From Sycobia sp. Sy_11 (taxonomy: Eukaryota; Arthropoda; Insecta; Hymenoptera; Epichrysomallidae): a DNA stretch of 64,000 nt. Shown here one piece after another: positions 45,327 to 58,496 of the stretch. The notes beneath the pieces were generated by a model, which was not told the DNA's origin, did not search any database, and worked only from the letters and a program-made list of their open reading frames with translations. How positions within the stretch are numbered: position 1 is the stretch's first letter; every line of letters starts with the position of its first letter. Made by a program: the position numbers and the translations under genes. The stretch spans positions 310,001 to 374,000 of the forward strand of contig JACCIC010000214.1 of NCBI GenBank assembly GCA_018907035.1, given 5' to 3'.

Positions 45327-48300
45327 TTTATTTGCCAAGGCGTCGTCCTCTTACCGCCCCTTCGCCGCCCTGCCGCGCTATTGGCTCGCCGTATAGGTTA
45401 GATTTCTATTGCAGTTGCATATAGTTTTGGCAGGGTTGTGGATATATATAATACACAAACATCAAGTTATAAATACTACATGCGTCACATTTAGTTTATA
45501 CAGACTAGTATTGTAAAGTTATCTCTCACCCTATATACGTATACATATATAATCTATTATGTATATATATATATTAAGTATAATATGTATAACTAATCTA
45601 TTACGTATATAATCTTTCCATCAGTTTAATAGCAATACCGATAGATATTACAGTAATAAGTATATATTTATACATCTTCTTTCCTAGTATAATTCACGTA
45701 TTATATTATACCTATATAAATCTATATACGTTACACCTTATATCCGAACGAATGGTTTGTTCTCAATGCCTCTTTCTCGGTTGTGCGTCGTGCAGCCGCA
45801 ATGTATATATATATTCCGATTGGTCGGTACGGCAGATAGCCCTTTTAGCAAACAGCTCCGTTCTTTCAATCTTCCGACTTGTTGAATTAAAAAAATATCG
45901 TTATGTAATAAATTTGTTTTGTAACTATATAAGACATTTACTTTTACAAACATAATCGTTTAATTTGATCTTCTTTTTAGATTAAAAAAGATATCTTTAT
46001 TTTTATTATTAAAATTGAACCTTTTATTTTACAGTATTTTAGTAAAATTTTTTTATGGAAGATAAAAATAAAGTTACCAGTCATAAATACCGGCAATCGT
46101 CGAATAAAACTTTAAAGAAAGTTTTCGAAAAAGTACAACAATTTTTTACTAAATTTCCATTGTCTACACTATCTAGAATTAACCTCTCCTATATAAAACA
46201 AGAAACATGCGATGGTCTGTTTGTTTCGATTCTGCACCAGTAATTTTAAAATTCTATATTACAACGCTATACGAATTATCTGTGTTCTCGACGGAGTTTT
46301 GAAGTACAAAATATTTTTGATAATGAAATGGTAAAGAATTTCTATGTGCAATGCTTCTCAATAAATTCGAAACTTTTCTCATGGAATTAAAACGGGCTCC
46401 AGTAACAATATTAAATCCTTTTTTTTGTTTAATGGCTTAATAAACGAATAAAGTTATGTTCTTAAGTAACGTACTTAATTTTTTATCAATAATTTTTTTA
46501 TTATCAAAGCAACGGTTAAGATTCCGTTTCAATTGTATTCTAGCCAATTAGTATCTCTGCTGCTGCTTAGAGACTTCTTCATCTATTTCGAAATTTACTT
46601 TGTGCATAAATGTTCTTTTGACAATCATTTTCTATTGCCTAACTCTTATCAGTCTTAGCTAACTTAATAATTCTGAAATATTAATTGGCGTAGAAAAAAA
46701 TAGACTAAAGCGATCAAAATCTTTTTCACTATTTCTACCTGCATTTATTTTTCTATCCTTTTACTACTTACTCGTAAAATCGACCGTCTTCCCACTCTCA
46801 ACCTGTAACTACTGATGCCGTTATTTTCGTTATACAAGATGATGTTGTACACACTGAAGATTATCACATCGTACTTGAGGTTTAATAACGTGGTAAGTAA
46901 TTGACGTGTCACTGTATTCATGCCTTGTTTGATTTTTATTATTCATTACATTTTTTTTATCATTTTCTAAACAAAAACTGATTATAGTAAACAATGTGCC
47001 TTTTTTCTGTTGAAAGAAAACACGGTTATTTTATGTATGAATAAGCTTAAAAACGTTCTGTTAGACGAAGTGTCGTAGAAAAATTTATTAAAACGCCGTC
47101 TTGAAAAACATGAAATATCACAAGTTTACCATTCCTATAGACTTATCTTCGTAATAACACTTTAGGACAAAATTTGCTCGAAATAATTCGATTTTATTTT
47201 TGATCAGAATCACTTTCGTGTATTTCGGTAATTTTCACTTTTTTAAAAGAAATTTCACGGAACTACGAAAATATACCAATCGAAGCAATGCTTCTCGGGT
47301 AATTCTATACCGCCCACGACTGTCATTTTTTAATTACCCTCTCCGCCGATAGTATCGCATGCTGTATTTTAAGTTGCCAATCTGTCGCATTAAATTTTTT
47401 GAACTTTCGTAATTATCACTTTGCGTTAGCTTTTCTGAATTTTGGATTCATGCTTGCGAAACATGGATTAACTGTTGGTGCACATCGACTTTTTTCTCGT
47501 CTTAAAAGATACAATCATTGGACCATGAGGAATTTTCGCAAAAATTATTAATCCCTATTATAATAAATATTGTAATTATTATATACAAAGCCTATCCTGC
47601 ATAAGTAGTGGAATATTATTTAAAAAATTTTCAATATAAATTTTAATTTATTTTTATAATAATAGCCTGGAGAAGACCGTCAATTAAGTACAAAACGACT
47701 CGAATCCCGCCCTCCGTAAAAGAAAAATCCCTGTAAAAAATATCTCGGCTTTCGCATAAATTCAAGGAATTTACGTGATCTAAATATAAAAATGATTTGC
47801 CGATTTGCTACTCGAAAGTCAATAAAGTTCATTTTACGGAAAAGAAACTGTCTGAAACAAGCTGCAACGAAATAAGTATAATTACATACGTCGCGCGAGA
47901 CGTGCGAAGGTAAAGAAATGCCCGTGGCGCCTTCTATAAAAATCAACGCTCGCCACCCCAGCCCCTGGAGAAGGGCGCGTAAATGCCGTGTAATTATATT
48001 ACTTATAGTTTTCCTTCGCCTTATACAGGCCATCTAGATATATCATAATCATCGTCAACAGCAACATCATCGTTAGCATCATGATCAACATCATCATCAT
48101 CGTCGTCATGCTCATCATACGTCATACGTATATTATTATAATAAAGACGAAATGTATTTCTGCTGGTACGCGGTAAACAAAAATACTACTGGTCATATAG
48201 TCACAAAATTCGAAATATAGATGCTATATCAACGTGAAAAGAGCATAGGGCAAGTCTTCCGTTAAAAATAATCTTACTGCAATTCTGAAATTATCGGTGT

Positions 48301-49046
48301 ACTATCAGTTCCGTAACACTCGTGTTAGGCAGTTCGTGCAAATGTTCCTTTAGTAGTCAGTATTCATTCGAACACCGACCAGTAGGTGGCGGTCCACATT
48401 TTTTCTCAAATAAAATCGAAGCAACTGTCAGCGTTTGCCATTTTCTTGTTTGCAAGTAATAAGAGCCATGCAAGATTTCAGAAGCTTTTAAGAGCAATGG
48501 GGACAAGTGGGAATGACTTTTGTCAAAGACTGCAAGTCTTAACTGCAATCTGATAAATTTCACAAATAAATTATAACTAATTACAGATGCACGCTTCAGT
48601 TATAGAACTTGGTATACAAGCGTAACTGCGAGTTGAAATTTAAAACATAAGAAGTCAGTCCTTTTCTATAATCATGGCACTTATTCTGACATTATTTGAA
48701 CTATTTCAATAAAACAAAACTTAATCCGAATTGAAATGCACATATCTATATAAACATGCTTTTTTAATATAATTGGCGCTACTAATATCTATAGCACATG
48801 TAAAAAAAGACAGATCCAAGCAAGGGATTATTATTCCAAAGATGTGATTTTTGTCAGTAAATTTATTAATCTACGGGTTAATCTGTCATCATTTATCTAC
48901 TGGTGAAACTAAATGGAATAAATGCATGGTCTTTGAAAAATATAAATATGGACTTATAACGATCTACAATCATGAAGACAATGTATATGAAAATTTCAAT
49001 TAATCATATAAGGAATAATCAGTTATTTTACTTATTCTGCGCTATA

Positions 49047-49049
<3 letters not shown>
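45324..49049. other. AT-rich unique sequence, no gene supported
   Basis: It contains short AT-rich direct words such as TAATCTATTA near 45550 and 45592, small frames without known motifs (plus 46055-46243, minus 47680-48033), a CAT/CGT trinucleotide repeat near 48055-48116 and one ATG-to-donor frame at 46815-46892 (see findings). Confidence 0.5.
48055..48116. repeat. Imperfect (CAT)n trinucleotide repeat
   Basis: CAT units mixed with CAA, CGT and GTC over about 60 bases. Confidence 0.85.

Positions 49050-49081
<32 letters not shown>
49050..49081. repeat. (TA)n microsatellite
   Basis: About 16 TA units followed by ACACA and CCCA repeats. Confidence 0.95.
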
Positions 49082-49086
<5 letters not shown>

Positions 49087-49414
49087 AATACCCACCCACC
49101 CACACACACAAACATCTCTCGATGCGACTTTCATTGAAATCAGACTTAAATCCTCCAGTTTAATTACATAATAGAGAACATTAATTTAAACTTGAAATTT
49201 TCCTCCGATTGCGTGGCCGCGTGGTCGTGGCTGGAGGCTGGGGGCGTTACGGTTAATCCCCGAGAGCCTGACGAGCGGTACGAAGAGAGAGTGAGAGCGC
49301 CAGAGAGAAGGAGTAAAAGAGAGCGAGGGTACGGGAGAAAACGCGAGGGAAAGGGACAGAGGTACACTAGAGGAAGAAGTTGGATGAAAGATATTAAGGG
49401 AAAGATGGATTGCG

Positions 49415-49452
<38 letters not shown>

Positions 49453-49825
49453 CTGGTTCGTGCTCCGGTCCCGAGTACCGTGTATAGAGCTCGCCCGTAT
49501 AAATCGGCATACGTGTGCGTTCGCGCGTGCACGCATCCACGCGCCCGTACGTATAACAGAAGGCATGCGAATATGCCCCCGCATGCGAGCATGACCGCGC
49601 GAGTTCGTCCGAGCCGTTGTCGACCTCCCGCCTTCCTTCCCCCCCCCCTTCGGCCGCGCCGCGCCCGCTTGGGCTTTTTACGGAAATTGGCGAGAGGGGC
49701 CATTTATCAATCTTACAAGTTGACGAAAAGCCCCGCGTGTGCAGCGATTTCATATAGAATCGAGATTTATGTGGGCGAATCAGCGTATAAGAGCCCAGGG
49801 GCGCATGAATTATACATGCGTATAC

Positions 49826-49827
<2 letters not shown>
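49082..49827. other. CG-rich stretch around a GA array, no gene supported
   Basis: Frames of 130-230 codons are open on both strands across 49164-49881 and run through the GA and TA arrays. No domain is visible. A C run is at 49639-49648. Confidence 0.45.
49417..49451. repeat. (GA)n microsatellite
   Basis: A perfect array of about 17 GA units. Confidence 0.96.

Positions 49828-49874
<47 letters not shown>
49828..49874. repeat. (AT)n microsatellite
   Basis: A perfect array of about 23 AT units. Confidence 0.97.
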
Positions 49875-49881
<7 letters not shown>

Positions 49882-51966
49882 TACACACATATAATAGGAC
49901 TGCGAGCGCGCGCACCCTAAGCTGTAAGACGTCATCTGCGAATTTGCGCGGAATATCGCGACGGTGCAAGCAAAAATGTATATGAAATCAAGCGCTGGCA
50001 TTATACGCGGACAACGGGTGGACAGAGGAGCTGTTGCATAATATTTTTGATCATTATGTATGCATACCACGATATACTGTGTGTGTGTGTATATACATAT
50101 ATATAAATGCACATATAGATTTAAATATATAAACAGTAAAGCTATGGAATAAAATAAAAATTAAAAAGAAAATCTTTTACTTATTATCTATTTCTTTTCT
50201 TATCGTAATTTTTTTATTCACTCACAACATTAAACCTTGTTTGAACTTACATTAATGTCCGCCTCGAATTTCGTCAATGACGTTGCGAACGATACAGCTA
50301 TTTGAAAGTATGTTAAATTTTTTAGGTTCGTTCTATCATGCATAACTACTTCATAAAATTCTTTCAAATTATCAAGAAAATGCGATTTGTTTATACTTTC
50401 ACGAAAACTATCAGAAAATAATTCCATCTAGTCGGTCAAAGTTTCGCATTCTCACGTATCAAAAATAAAACTACAATGAATGCAGGTAAACACACATAGA
50501 ATTGATTTTGTATTAATCGAACTTTTTTTCGTAGAACTTCTAATTAATGTCATTACTAAGGTCTCTGATTATATTTCTATTAATGTTAGATTATATTTAA
50601 TAATTTAATATATTAATATTATAGATAGTATATTTATTATCTAATTAATTTGATTATATGTCTATTAATGTTGTATTAATTACAATCTAATTAACGGATT
50701 TATTAACGCCTATGATTATATTTACTGTAAAATTCTAAAACATAATTTACATAAAGATGAATAAATTATTCAATAAAGTTGTTTATAAAATAATTAAACG
50801 TTTTTGGTATACTATATTATGACAAATTCTTTTATTTCTTGGCAATTGACAATTTTCATCTTTGACAATTCGGTATTCGACAAGAAATTAGCAAAAAAGA
50901 AAATAACGGAATATAATTTCGTCGAATATAATTTCTTCTTAAATTATTTTACTACAATAACTCACGAGAGTTAAGAAGATACTTGCAGATAAAAAATTAA
51001 TATTTATAACCTTTATAGGGAATATTATAAGCAGAATTTTTTAGATATCTTAGAAAATTATAAGATTTCCAAAAGTGCATAAAATATGTTAAAATTAAAT
51101 CTACTAATTAGATTTTCATTATCTTATAGGCTATGTTAGTTTTTTTTTCCTTTTTAAAATTATCCGTAGATCATTATTGGATCTACAATTGAATACCTAT
51201 TAGATAGTGTCACATCTCTATATGTAAATGCTACATAAGCGATATATAATTCTAAAACGTTCTTTTCCTCTTTTTTTTTATCGGCATCTAAGAAATTGAT
51301 AAAATACTCGATCTGTACAATAAAGTCGCAAACTTTATGCGACTGCGCTCGCTCGCCGCACTATTAATGCCCTCGACGGCCTTAGCATTCTGTTGGGTCT
51401 GTATATACGTGTGTGTGACTGCTGAAAAACCGTGGAAGGGGTCGCTCGCGGACGCGCGCGCGAAGCGTGCTTTACGAAGCGAGATCCCTTTTACCAAATG
51501 CCCTAGTCGACGGGGAAAAAGTTAAGATCCAAAGATATCGTCCACTCGCAAAGCTAGACTAACGCGCGTAACTCGCCCTGTTCACCATCCTCCCCCACGC
51601 CCACCCCCCCACCCACCCACCGCTCTCGGTCGCGCTACTGCCCCGAAGCCCGCGGAGACGCCCATTGTCGCCGTGATTTTTCACTCTTCTTCTCCGGCAA
51701 GCCCCTTTCCCGGGCCGTCCATCCGCCTCCTCCTCCTCCTCCTCCACGACAATTTCGGGTAAAAGCAGCGGTCGAAGAGTCTCCTTCCCCCCTCGCCCCT
51801 CGCCGCAGCCTCTTCCCGGCGTATACATAAACCAAGAGGGCCGAGAGCCAGGGATCGGAGGGTGCCGGGAGAGATAGAGAGAGATAGACAGCGAGGCAGC
51901 GAGAGAAATCTCCCGGACGGCTAAGAGGGTGAGATAAAGCAGCGCGGGCGAAAGAAAAGCCATGAA

Positions 51967-51967
<1 letters not shown>
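49875..51967. other. AT-rich then GC-rich stretch, no gene supported
   Basis: Positions 50110-51330 are very AT-rich, with a T-rich run at 51262-51280. From 51330 the sequence becomes CG-rich, with a C-rich tract at 51585-51625 and CTC repeats near 51726-51746. The minus frames at 51559-52147 end in Tyr-Ile repeats from the next array. Confidence 0.5.
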
Positions 51968-52017
<50 letters not shown>

Positions 52018-52045
52018 CATATATATATACATATCTATATATACT
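51968..52045. repeat. Interrupted (AT)n array
   Basis: AT units broken by regularly spaced ACAT words. Confidence 0.95.
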
Positions 52046-53018
52046 CACGGAAAACGGCCGAGGGGGCGGGTGCCCGTGCGCGAAGTCACATTCCTTTCTC
52101 TCCTCTACCGCCGCGATGAGCGCGCGCACATATCCGTACGGATGCACGCCGGCGGATACGATACACGCGCGTCCGCTGCCGGCGGGACGGATGCGCGCTG
52201 CTCCTTATTTATTTATTTTTGTTTTTGTTTTTTTTTTTTTTGTTTTCTTTCTTCAAACGTCTTAGCCGCCTACTCGTTTCTCCACAGAGCGTCGCGCGCA
52301 CCCACGTACAGCAACGCGCGCGCCCGGGCGCGTACTTCACGTCCGCGGGGATCCTCCTGCCGAGCGGCTGACCGGCCGCGGCGCGACATCGACTGACGGG
52401 GCCCCGGGCGCGCGCTCGGCGTATCGCGCGCACCCGATCCCAGCCGATCGCCGGGGCCTCTGCGCCAGTTATTGGTCCACCTCCCCGATATCGGGGGTCG
52501 GGGGACGGAGGGGGAGCGAGGCAGAGCGAGAGTCCCGGAGAATCGAGGCGGAGGAGGAGAGACGCGAGCCGCGCTTTTAATTATATGCGTCGACGGGCGA
52601 GCCGCACTGTACATCCATACCGATGTACGTGCCGTGCGCGGCGATGCGACCGTGGGAGTGCGCGTGCGTAGGGGGAGAAGGGACGCGCAGCGCGAAGCTG
52701 ACGATGGCCGAGCACCGGCGACGGGTCCCCCCCCCCCCCCCCATCGACGCGGCCGATTTATCCGGCGTCTATTATAATGGTCCTCGCTTTACGCACGGGT
52801 CTCGGTGTCATCGCGGAGGAGCGGTACAAGTGGAGAGGAGAGAGAGAGAGAGAAGGGGCGCAGACGTCTGTCAAGAGGGACCGGGGATTTGAATTACCGA
52901 CGGATCGAATTCTACGAAGGTCGAATGCGGAAGAGGCTTGCAGGTGCAATGATAAGCTGATTATTGCCCGTTTCAGACGGAACGTAACGCTCGTATATTA
53001 AAAAAAAGAATCTCTTCT

Positions 53019-53021
<3 letters not shown>
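52046..53021. other. CpG-rich block, no gene supported
   Basis: About 1 kb of CpG-rich DNA with a T-rich run (52206-52250) and a C run (52728-52742). Overlapping frames on both strands have no domain. Promoter or enhancer DNA is a reasonable but unproven reading. Confidence 0.45.

Positions 53022-53050
<29 letters not shown>
53022..53050. repeat. (CT)n microsatellite
   Basis: A perfect array of about 14 CT units. Confidence 0.95.
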
Positions 53051-53054
<4 letters not shown>

Positions 53055-53090
53055 TCTGTTGCGGGAACAGACATGAAAAGACATTTTCCT

Positions 53091-53096
<6 letters not shown>

Positions 53097-53142
<46 letters not shown>
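53097..53142. repeat. (TA)n microsatellite
   Basis: A perfect array of about 22 TA units. Confidence 0.97.
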
Positions 53143-53145
<3 letters not shown>

Positions 53146-53478
53146 AAACAAATAATGCAAATGATTTACTATAATATAATACAATGATAACTACATATGT
53201 TCTATACACTTTTCTACATGTTTATAATTATTGTAAATTATATAGCAATGCCTTAATACATGTTATCAAGCTCATCGAATTACATAATCTTTGTTTAATT
53301 CATTTATTCAATTTAAGTTTCAATTAATTTCGAATCAATTTACAGAACTAATTTACAATTTAATTATTCAATTTAATGAATGGCACTCGTGATATATGGC
53401 TTCTTCAGAATTACAAACATTATTTATTAGTTTAGCGATATATTCCATACTTATAATATTCTATTGATTTTTAACATG

Positions 53479-53484
<6 letters not shown>

Positions 53485-53534
<50 letters not shown>
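53485..53534. repeat. (TA)n microsatellite
   Basis: About 25 TA units, less than 400 bases after the previous TA array. Confidence 0.97.
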
Positions 53535-53541
<7 letters not shown>

Positions 53542-53910
53542 ATGCAATTGCCTATGTCATAACGAATATTAGATTTCTTAAGCTGCTTTGAAATTTTTGA
53601 AACGACAGACTACATGTGTAATTGATGCGTGTGCGCATGCTGAATTATATTCCAGAAAGACAAGAAGTAGGCTGATCTAAAGTACATGTATAATAGTTGC
53701 ACGCATCGAAAGCGTAGAAAGAACAGTCAGTAAATAAAATTCAATTAAAGCAATTTCATACGAGGGTTCTTAATTACATGATTAGTAGACTAGTATCTGT
53801 CGATGTTTACCAAAGTATTCTATTAACGTGACGCTTCGATTCTCTTGTTACGATCTGTTCCAAGTATATGCCAATAATATTATACAAAAAAAAAATTGGC
53901 GTACGCTTAC

Positions 53911-53948
53911 CTGGCTACCGTTTTACGTGTCCAGTTGAATAGCGTCAT
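53911..53948 (-). CDS. Weak candidate for a short first coding exon
   Basis: On the minus strand an ATG at 53946-53948, the first after an in-frame TAA, opens a 12-codon frame reading MTLFNWTRKTVA plus two bases (AG). It runs directly into GTAAGC, giving the good donor context CCAG/GTAAGC. Nothing else supports it: no partner exon or promoter was identified. It would end in phase 2, so it cannot splice directly onto the 31638-32441 exon in that exon's open frame. It could easily be chance. Confidence 0.15.
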
Positions 53949-54038
53949 TTTTCCAATGCGTATTATTTAACCTTTTCAAAAGGAACAATCGATCGAAATT
54001 ATGAACGAAGGAACGGGTCAATTCTTTAACTAATTTAA

Positions 54039-54096
54039 CTTTAATTCTTTAGCTTTAATTCTTTAGAGATGTAGTTACAAATGTAATTACATCTCT
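54039..54096. repeat. 14-base tandem duplication abutting a palindrome
   Basis: CTTTAATTCTTTAG occurs twice head to tail (54039-54052 and 54053-54066). It runs into a near-perfect palindrome, AGAGATGTAGTTAC, four loop bases, GTAATTACATCTCT (54065-54096), with one G-T wobble. Confidence 0.85.
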
Positions 54097-55830
54097 ATTC
54101 ACTAATAAACTTATTTAAGTAAAAATAATTAATTGGCCTTCCATAATGTAACACAATGTTACGTTATATTCGATCGAATCTCGTTCATGGCAATGTGAAG
54201 TTGGTGAAATTAATTAAATCGCTTTGTTGTAAGTATTCGATGGCCTGTTAAGGTACATTATTAAATGGAAAAAAAATCTAAATTCCAAACGATGAAACAA
54301 ATGATCTCAATTTCTTTGAAATTTTTCAAGCAAATAGAACAGATTATATCTAGCTGACAAATTATACATCATGAATTAAATGCTCGTATTATCGTCTAAT
54401 GCATTTCTGGTCGACATGAATTAACGAAAAAAATCGCTGCTCTATACGAACAGCGTTCAATGGAACAACTGAGATTTCGCAGTGTAAACATCTTAGTAGA
54501 CGGAGCAAGAATTTTCAACGTTTCAAATTGTAATTTAATGCTAAAAAATATTCTCATACACAGTGCTGAGAGTTTGCGCGTTCTTTTACAATGAATGAGA
54601 AAAACAAATTTCCCCCCTATAAAATAGACTTTTCACATTGTTCCAGTCAACATTACCTTTAATTTCAACTGGTGCTGTCAGATTACTGTTTCCGGTTTTT
54701 TTCTTCGTTCTATCTTCTTTAATACTGTCTTTTACTGCTCTTTTCGTTTTATCAATGCAATACTTAGTCAAGTCAGTACCATGATAGAATCGTGCTGGAG
54801 TATTGTATACGGTAATGCGTGCAAATATTGTTATTCAATTTACATTATATATATAAGCAAAGCTTAAAAAGCAATAAAATACCGTATTAAAGGAATATAA
54901 AAAAATATCTGCTATTGTATAACGTGTATGAGAATCTTTTGATTACATTGTTACCAATTTGGTCTGATTATTCGTTATTCAATTAATTGCATCCCAATCG
55001 TTTCGTCTCGGATAATATTACATAGTCACCTATGCATACCGCTATTCCTTCAAATAAAGATTTCATTACGGTGCCGTCGCACCGCGAAAGCGGGACCTGC
55101 TCTTGATGAATATATGAAAATTTGGAAATGTCGGAATGTTAAACTGAATATGAATTTTTTTTCCTATGTACCAATGAGAATAGATCGACGGACGAACAAG
55201 AAGCAAATTAAAAAAAAAAAATCCCACGATACCTTTACCAAATGAAAACTTCATCGAATATATCGATTTCGATAGCCCGTTTTAGATATTAGCTGACAAA
55301 TGGGTGGGAAAAAAGCTTTTATACTATTTGCGTGGCCAACGATCGATTGAAATAATATTGTACATATGTTAAAAAAGGCGACCCAAGAATTACAATGAAA
55401 ATAGCAGGAGGAGCGGCATCAACAACTACAGCAGTAATAATAGATGAATCATTGGAAAAAGCGAAGTGCGCTATAACAGTGCGATGACCCCTCGGATGAC
55501 CCCCTGGTATCTCGGATATGATTTTCTTCTTTTCATCATCGTCTCACATGGAAAGAGCTTATAACAGCATTACTATCTGCATATATATATATATAAATAC
55601 ATATAGATCATCCAATGCGAAATACTTTTCCCTTCGTTTCATTTTTATGAGAAATGCGCTTTTTCTTCATCCGCAGACCGCTCGAACAATTCCCGTAGGA
55701 CCCGCTCTATTATATTCATCGGCGCGGTCCAATTACTTCCATCTGTTCGTCGTCGTTATCTCCGTTTTCCGCCCTCGATATCTGTATAAAATAGCCTCGT
55801 GCGTATAAAACGACTGAGTAAACATTAATG

Positions 55831-55898
55831 CAAAAAAAAACAAAAAAAAAAAAAAAACAAAAAAAAAAACAGAAAAAACCAAGAAAAAAGAAAAAATT
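55831..55898. repeat. A-rich tract
   Basis: Long A runs broken by single C and G bases. The Phe-rich minus ORFs here are artefacts. Confidence 0.9.
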
Positions 55899-55920
55899 TG
55901 CAGCAAAAAGAAAGCGGCTG

Positions 55921-55943
55921 ACCAACCAACCAACCAACCAACC
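55921..55943. repeat. (ACCA)n tetranucleotide repeat
   Basis: About six ACCA units just after the A-rich tract. Confidence 0.92.
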
Positions 55944-57762
55944 TAAGCGCGGCGAGTAAGTCATTGTAAACTGCATTATACGTACGCGCGCCCGTATAGA
56001 GAAGTTGAAAAATGAGGATCAAGGACTGCAATGCCGAGCCGGCGTAATAATGCAACATTTTAACGAGCACTGTTGCCTTCGAGACTTTGTACATGCGCGC
56101 GCGCGTCCGTGTCGCGCTTAAACGTTCGCGGCAGCTCTCAGCGACCTGCCAATCTACCACGGGGCACTAAAGATAGCGTGGAGCTGTAGCGCCGTTAAAG
56201 TTGGATGTATATATATATATATATATTGATTGATGCCTCTATAAATTTATTCGGCAGCGGACCGAGCCTCAATTCTTCAAACAAATCGAGCGCCGCGGTC
56301 TATTGTCTCGGGGTGATTCTGTCGGCTGTGCAGCCCGCCCCACCCCCCCCCTCTCTACGCACACTCGTACATCCCCGACGATTACCAGCATTACGAAAAC
56401 GCAATTCAGCAGCGGGGCGGATAAAATTACCGCGCAGTATGCCCCGGCTTCCTGGCAATTTTTTTGCACATCCGAAGCGTCACCTTCCCCGCGAGACTTT
56501 TGACTTTCCAGAGCCGTACCGGCGATTCGGGCCGTAAATATCGGCTCTCGAGCCCGAACGATCGCGCTTTGCTTTCAAAGTTCCCAAAAATGAAAGACGC
56601 TCAACGGACACGCTCATTATCTCGCGGCTCCGCGCTAAATTTTCCGCAATTCTTTGCATTGCTTTGCGAAGCAGCAGTCTAAGGTGAAAAAAAAACAAAC
56701 AAAAAAAAAAAACATATCTTTGTTTTTAAGAAAACTTAAGAAACTGATTTTTTAGAATTCCATAAAATGTAGGTAACAAGAATGGCTCGATGGCAAAGGC
56801 AGCAAGTTGGAAATCACGCTGAGTCTAAAATTGAATCCTCTGGCGCTAGAATACTCGTTGTCGTTTTACGGAGATTTATGGATAAAAAATTCGCGTATTC
56901 TATGGTCAAGCACCCTGTACTGAAATATTTCGTTCACGCCTATTAAACTACCAAGGTAATGGACAGCATCGCAGGAATTTTCGGCCCTCTTCGGTATTTC
57001 TCGACTTCTAAAAATGTGTTCCTGAGTTTTCTTAACTACTACTTAATCTCAATGAAGTTATCGACTTACCCCCCCCCTCCCCAACGCGACCCGTTTTTAC
57101 GCGAATACATTTTGAGTCGATGGCGGCATGAGATCGGCATGAGATTATATTTCGTTGTCCGATTAGAAATTTATATTTAAGAATAGAAATTTATACTTTT
57201 TAACTATTTAGTTCATTTTGTAATAGTGTTATTTGTAATATTCTTAATTGTTTGCCTCAAGATTTCTTTACCGTATTATTTCATTGCCATCTAAAAACGT
57301 GGTTGTTAAAAACTAATATTTTTACATGTATACATTAACGTTATCTTTTTAATTTAATTTGTTAGAAATACGGCAATATAAATATCAAATTTCTATAATT
57401 GCTGTACGTATATATATGAAACCGTAAAGCAACGAAAATGACAGCATTATTTTTCATTCATTTCCTGTGTATGCTCAAATTTTCAGAAATGTTCTTGAAA
57501 CATTTATTTCAACATTCCACCCGTATAGAAAAGAGAACTTCTAGTAAAAATATGGAGCACTGATCCTCTTTATTCCTTTTTTTTCTTTTTTTTTTCCTAA
57601 ACCTTTACGAATCTAGTTAGATACATTTGTGAATGTCAATATTATCAATTCACAAAAGACCGTGCAATTGACTAATGCAAGTTTAATACTTTGACATTAA
57701 TTTTATGATTTTTTCAGAAAGTGCAGAGAGAACGCAATTACTCCTGTGCAGTAATCGATGGT

Positions 57763-57766
<4 letters not shown>

Positions 57767-57824
<58 letters not shown>
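57767..57824. repeat. (TA)n microsatellite
   Basis: A perfect array of about 28 TA units. Confidence 0.98.
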
Positions 57825-57829
<5 letters not shown>

Positions 57830-58051
57830 AACGTACAATACTGAGAGAATAAAGTGAAAAATCACATGAGCGAAGTGACATTTCACTCGCTTGACAAATA
57901 AATAATGAGAACGACCATGTTCTCACTCCCCCCTCCCTCTCCCTCTCTCTCAGCGCGCGCGCGTGTACGTGTGTGTGTACGTGTATACAGTTCAAGAATG
58001 AGATATAAACCATTGAACACCACGCTGCGTGTATTCAAAAAATAAAAATAT

Positions 58052-58061
<10 letters not shown>
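57825..58061. other. Short unique stretch with CT-rich and CG runs
   Basis: Pyrimidine-rich tract at 57925-57952, then alternating CG and GT runs. No gene. Confidence 0.6.

Positions 58062-58103
<42 letters not shown>
58062..58103. repeat. (TA)n microsatellite
   Basis: About 20 TA units preceded by a short CA run. Confidence 0.96.
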
Positions 58104-58105
<2 letters not shown>

Positions 58106-58258
58106 CGGGTGGGCACGCGCGGGCGCGCGTAAAAAGTCAATAATCGTAAAATCGATTTTCAGCCTTGGGGCTATTGGGATGAGCCAGGCAAAACGGGCAA
58201 ATGGCTCCGGGGACGTTATTTATATATGATGTGTATGTATATAAATGTGCGCGCGCGC

Positions 58259-58292
58259 GTGTGTGTGTGTGTGTGGGTGTGTGTGTGTGTGG
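58259..58292. repeat. (GT)n microsatellite preceded by a GC run
   Basis: GC run at 58249-58259, then GT units with one GGG interruption. Confidence 0.93.
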
Positions 58293-58307
58293 CTGGATGT
58301 TTTCGGT

Positions 58308-58329
58308 GAGAGAGAGAGAGAGAGAGAGA
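58308..58329. repeat. (GA)n microsatellite
   Basis: About 11 GA units shortly after the GT array. Confidence 0.93.
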
Positions 58330-58460
58330 ACGCGAAAGAAGAGAAGATAATTAGCGTCGAACACGAACAGCATAATCCCCTTGCCAGGCGCACAATATGG
58401 GAAACGCGCCAGCGCGAATATCACAAAGGCAGAGTCTGTCTGTGCGGCTATATAATAACG

Positions 58461-58486
<26 letters not shown>
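58461..58486. repeat. (CT)n microsatellite
   Basis: CT array continuing as interrupted CT/GTCT units to about 58530. Confidence 0.94.

Positions 58487-58496
<10 letters not shown>

Larger units (their letters stand above)
53535..57766. other. Mostly AT-rich unique sequence, no gene supported
   Basis: Over 4 kb with short frames only. It contains the weak exon candidate at 53911-53948, a tandem/palindromic patch at 54039-54096, an A-rich tract and an ACCA array near 55.9 kb. A moderately CG-rich island spans 55970-56660. Confidence 0.5.

Noticed and set aside
54720..54729. miR-8/miR-200-like word TAATACTGTC
   Set aside because: Only the first ten bases fit and no hairpin partner is visible.
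55825..55976. Phe-rich minus-strand ORFs resembling membrane segments
   Set aside because: They are translations of the A-rich tract and the ACCA array.
57055..57117. Minus-strand frame MYSRKNGSRWGGGG running into GTAAGT
   Set aside because: The frame is very short, consists partly of a G run, and has no other support.
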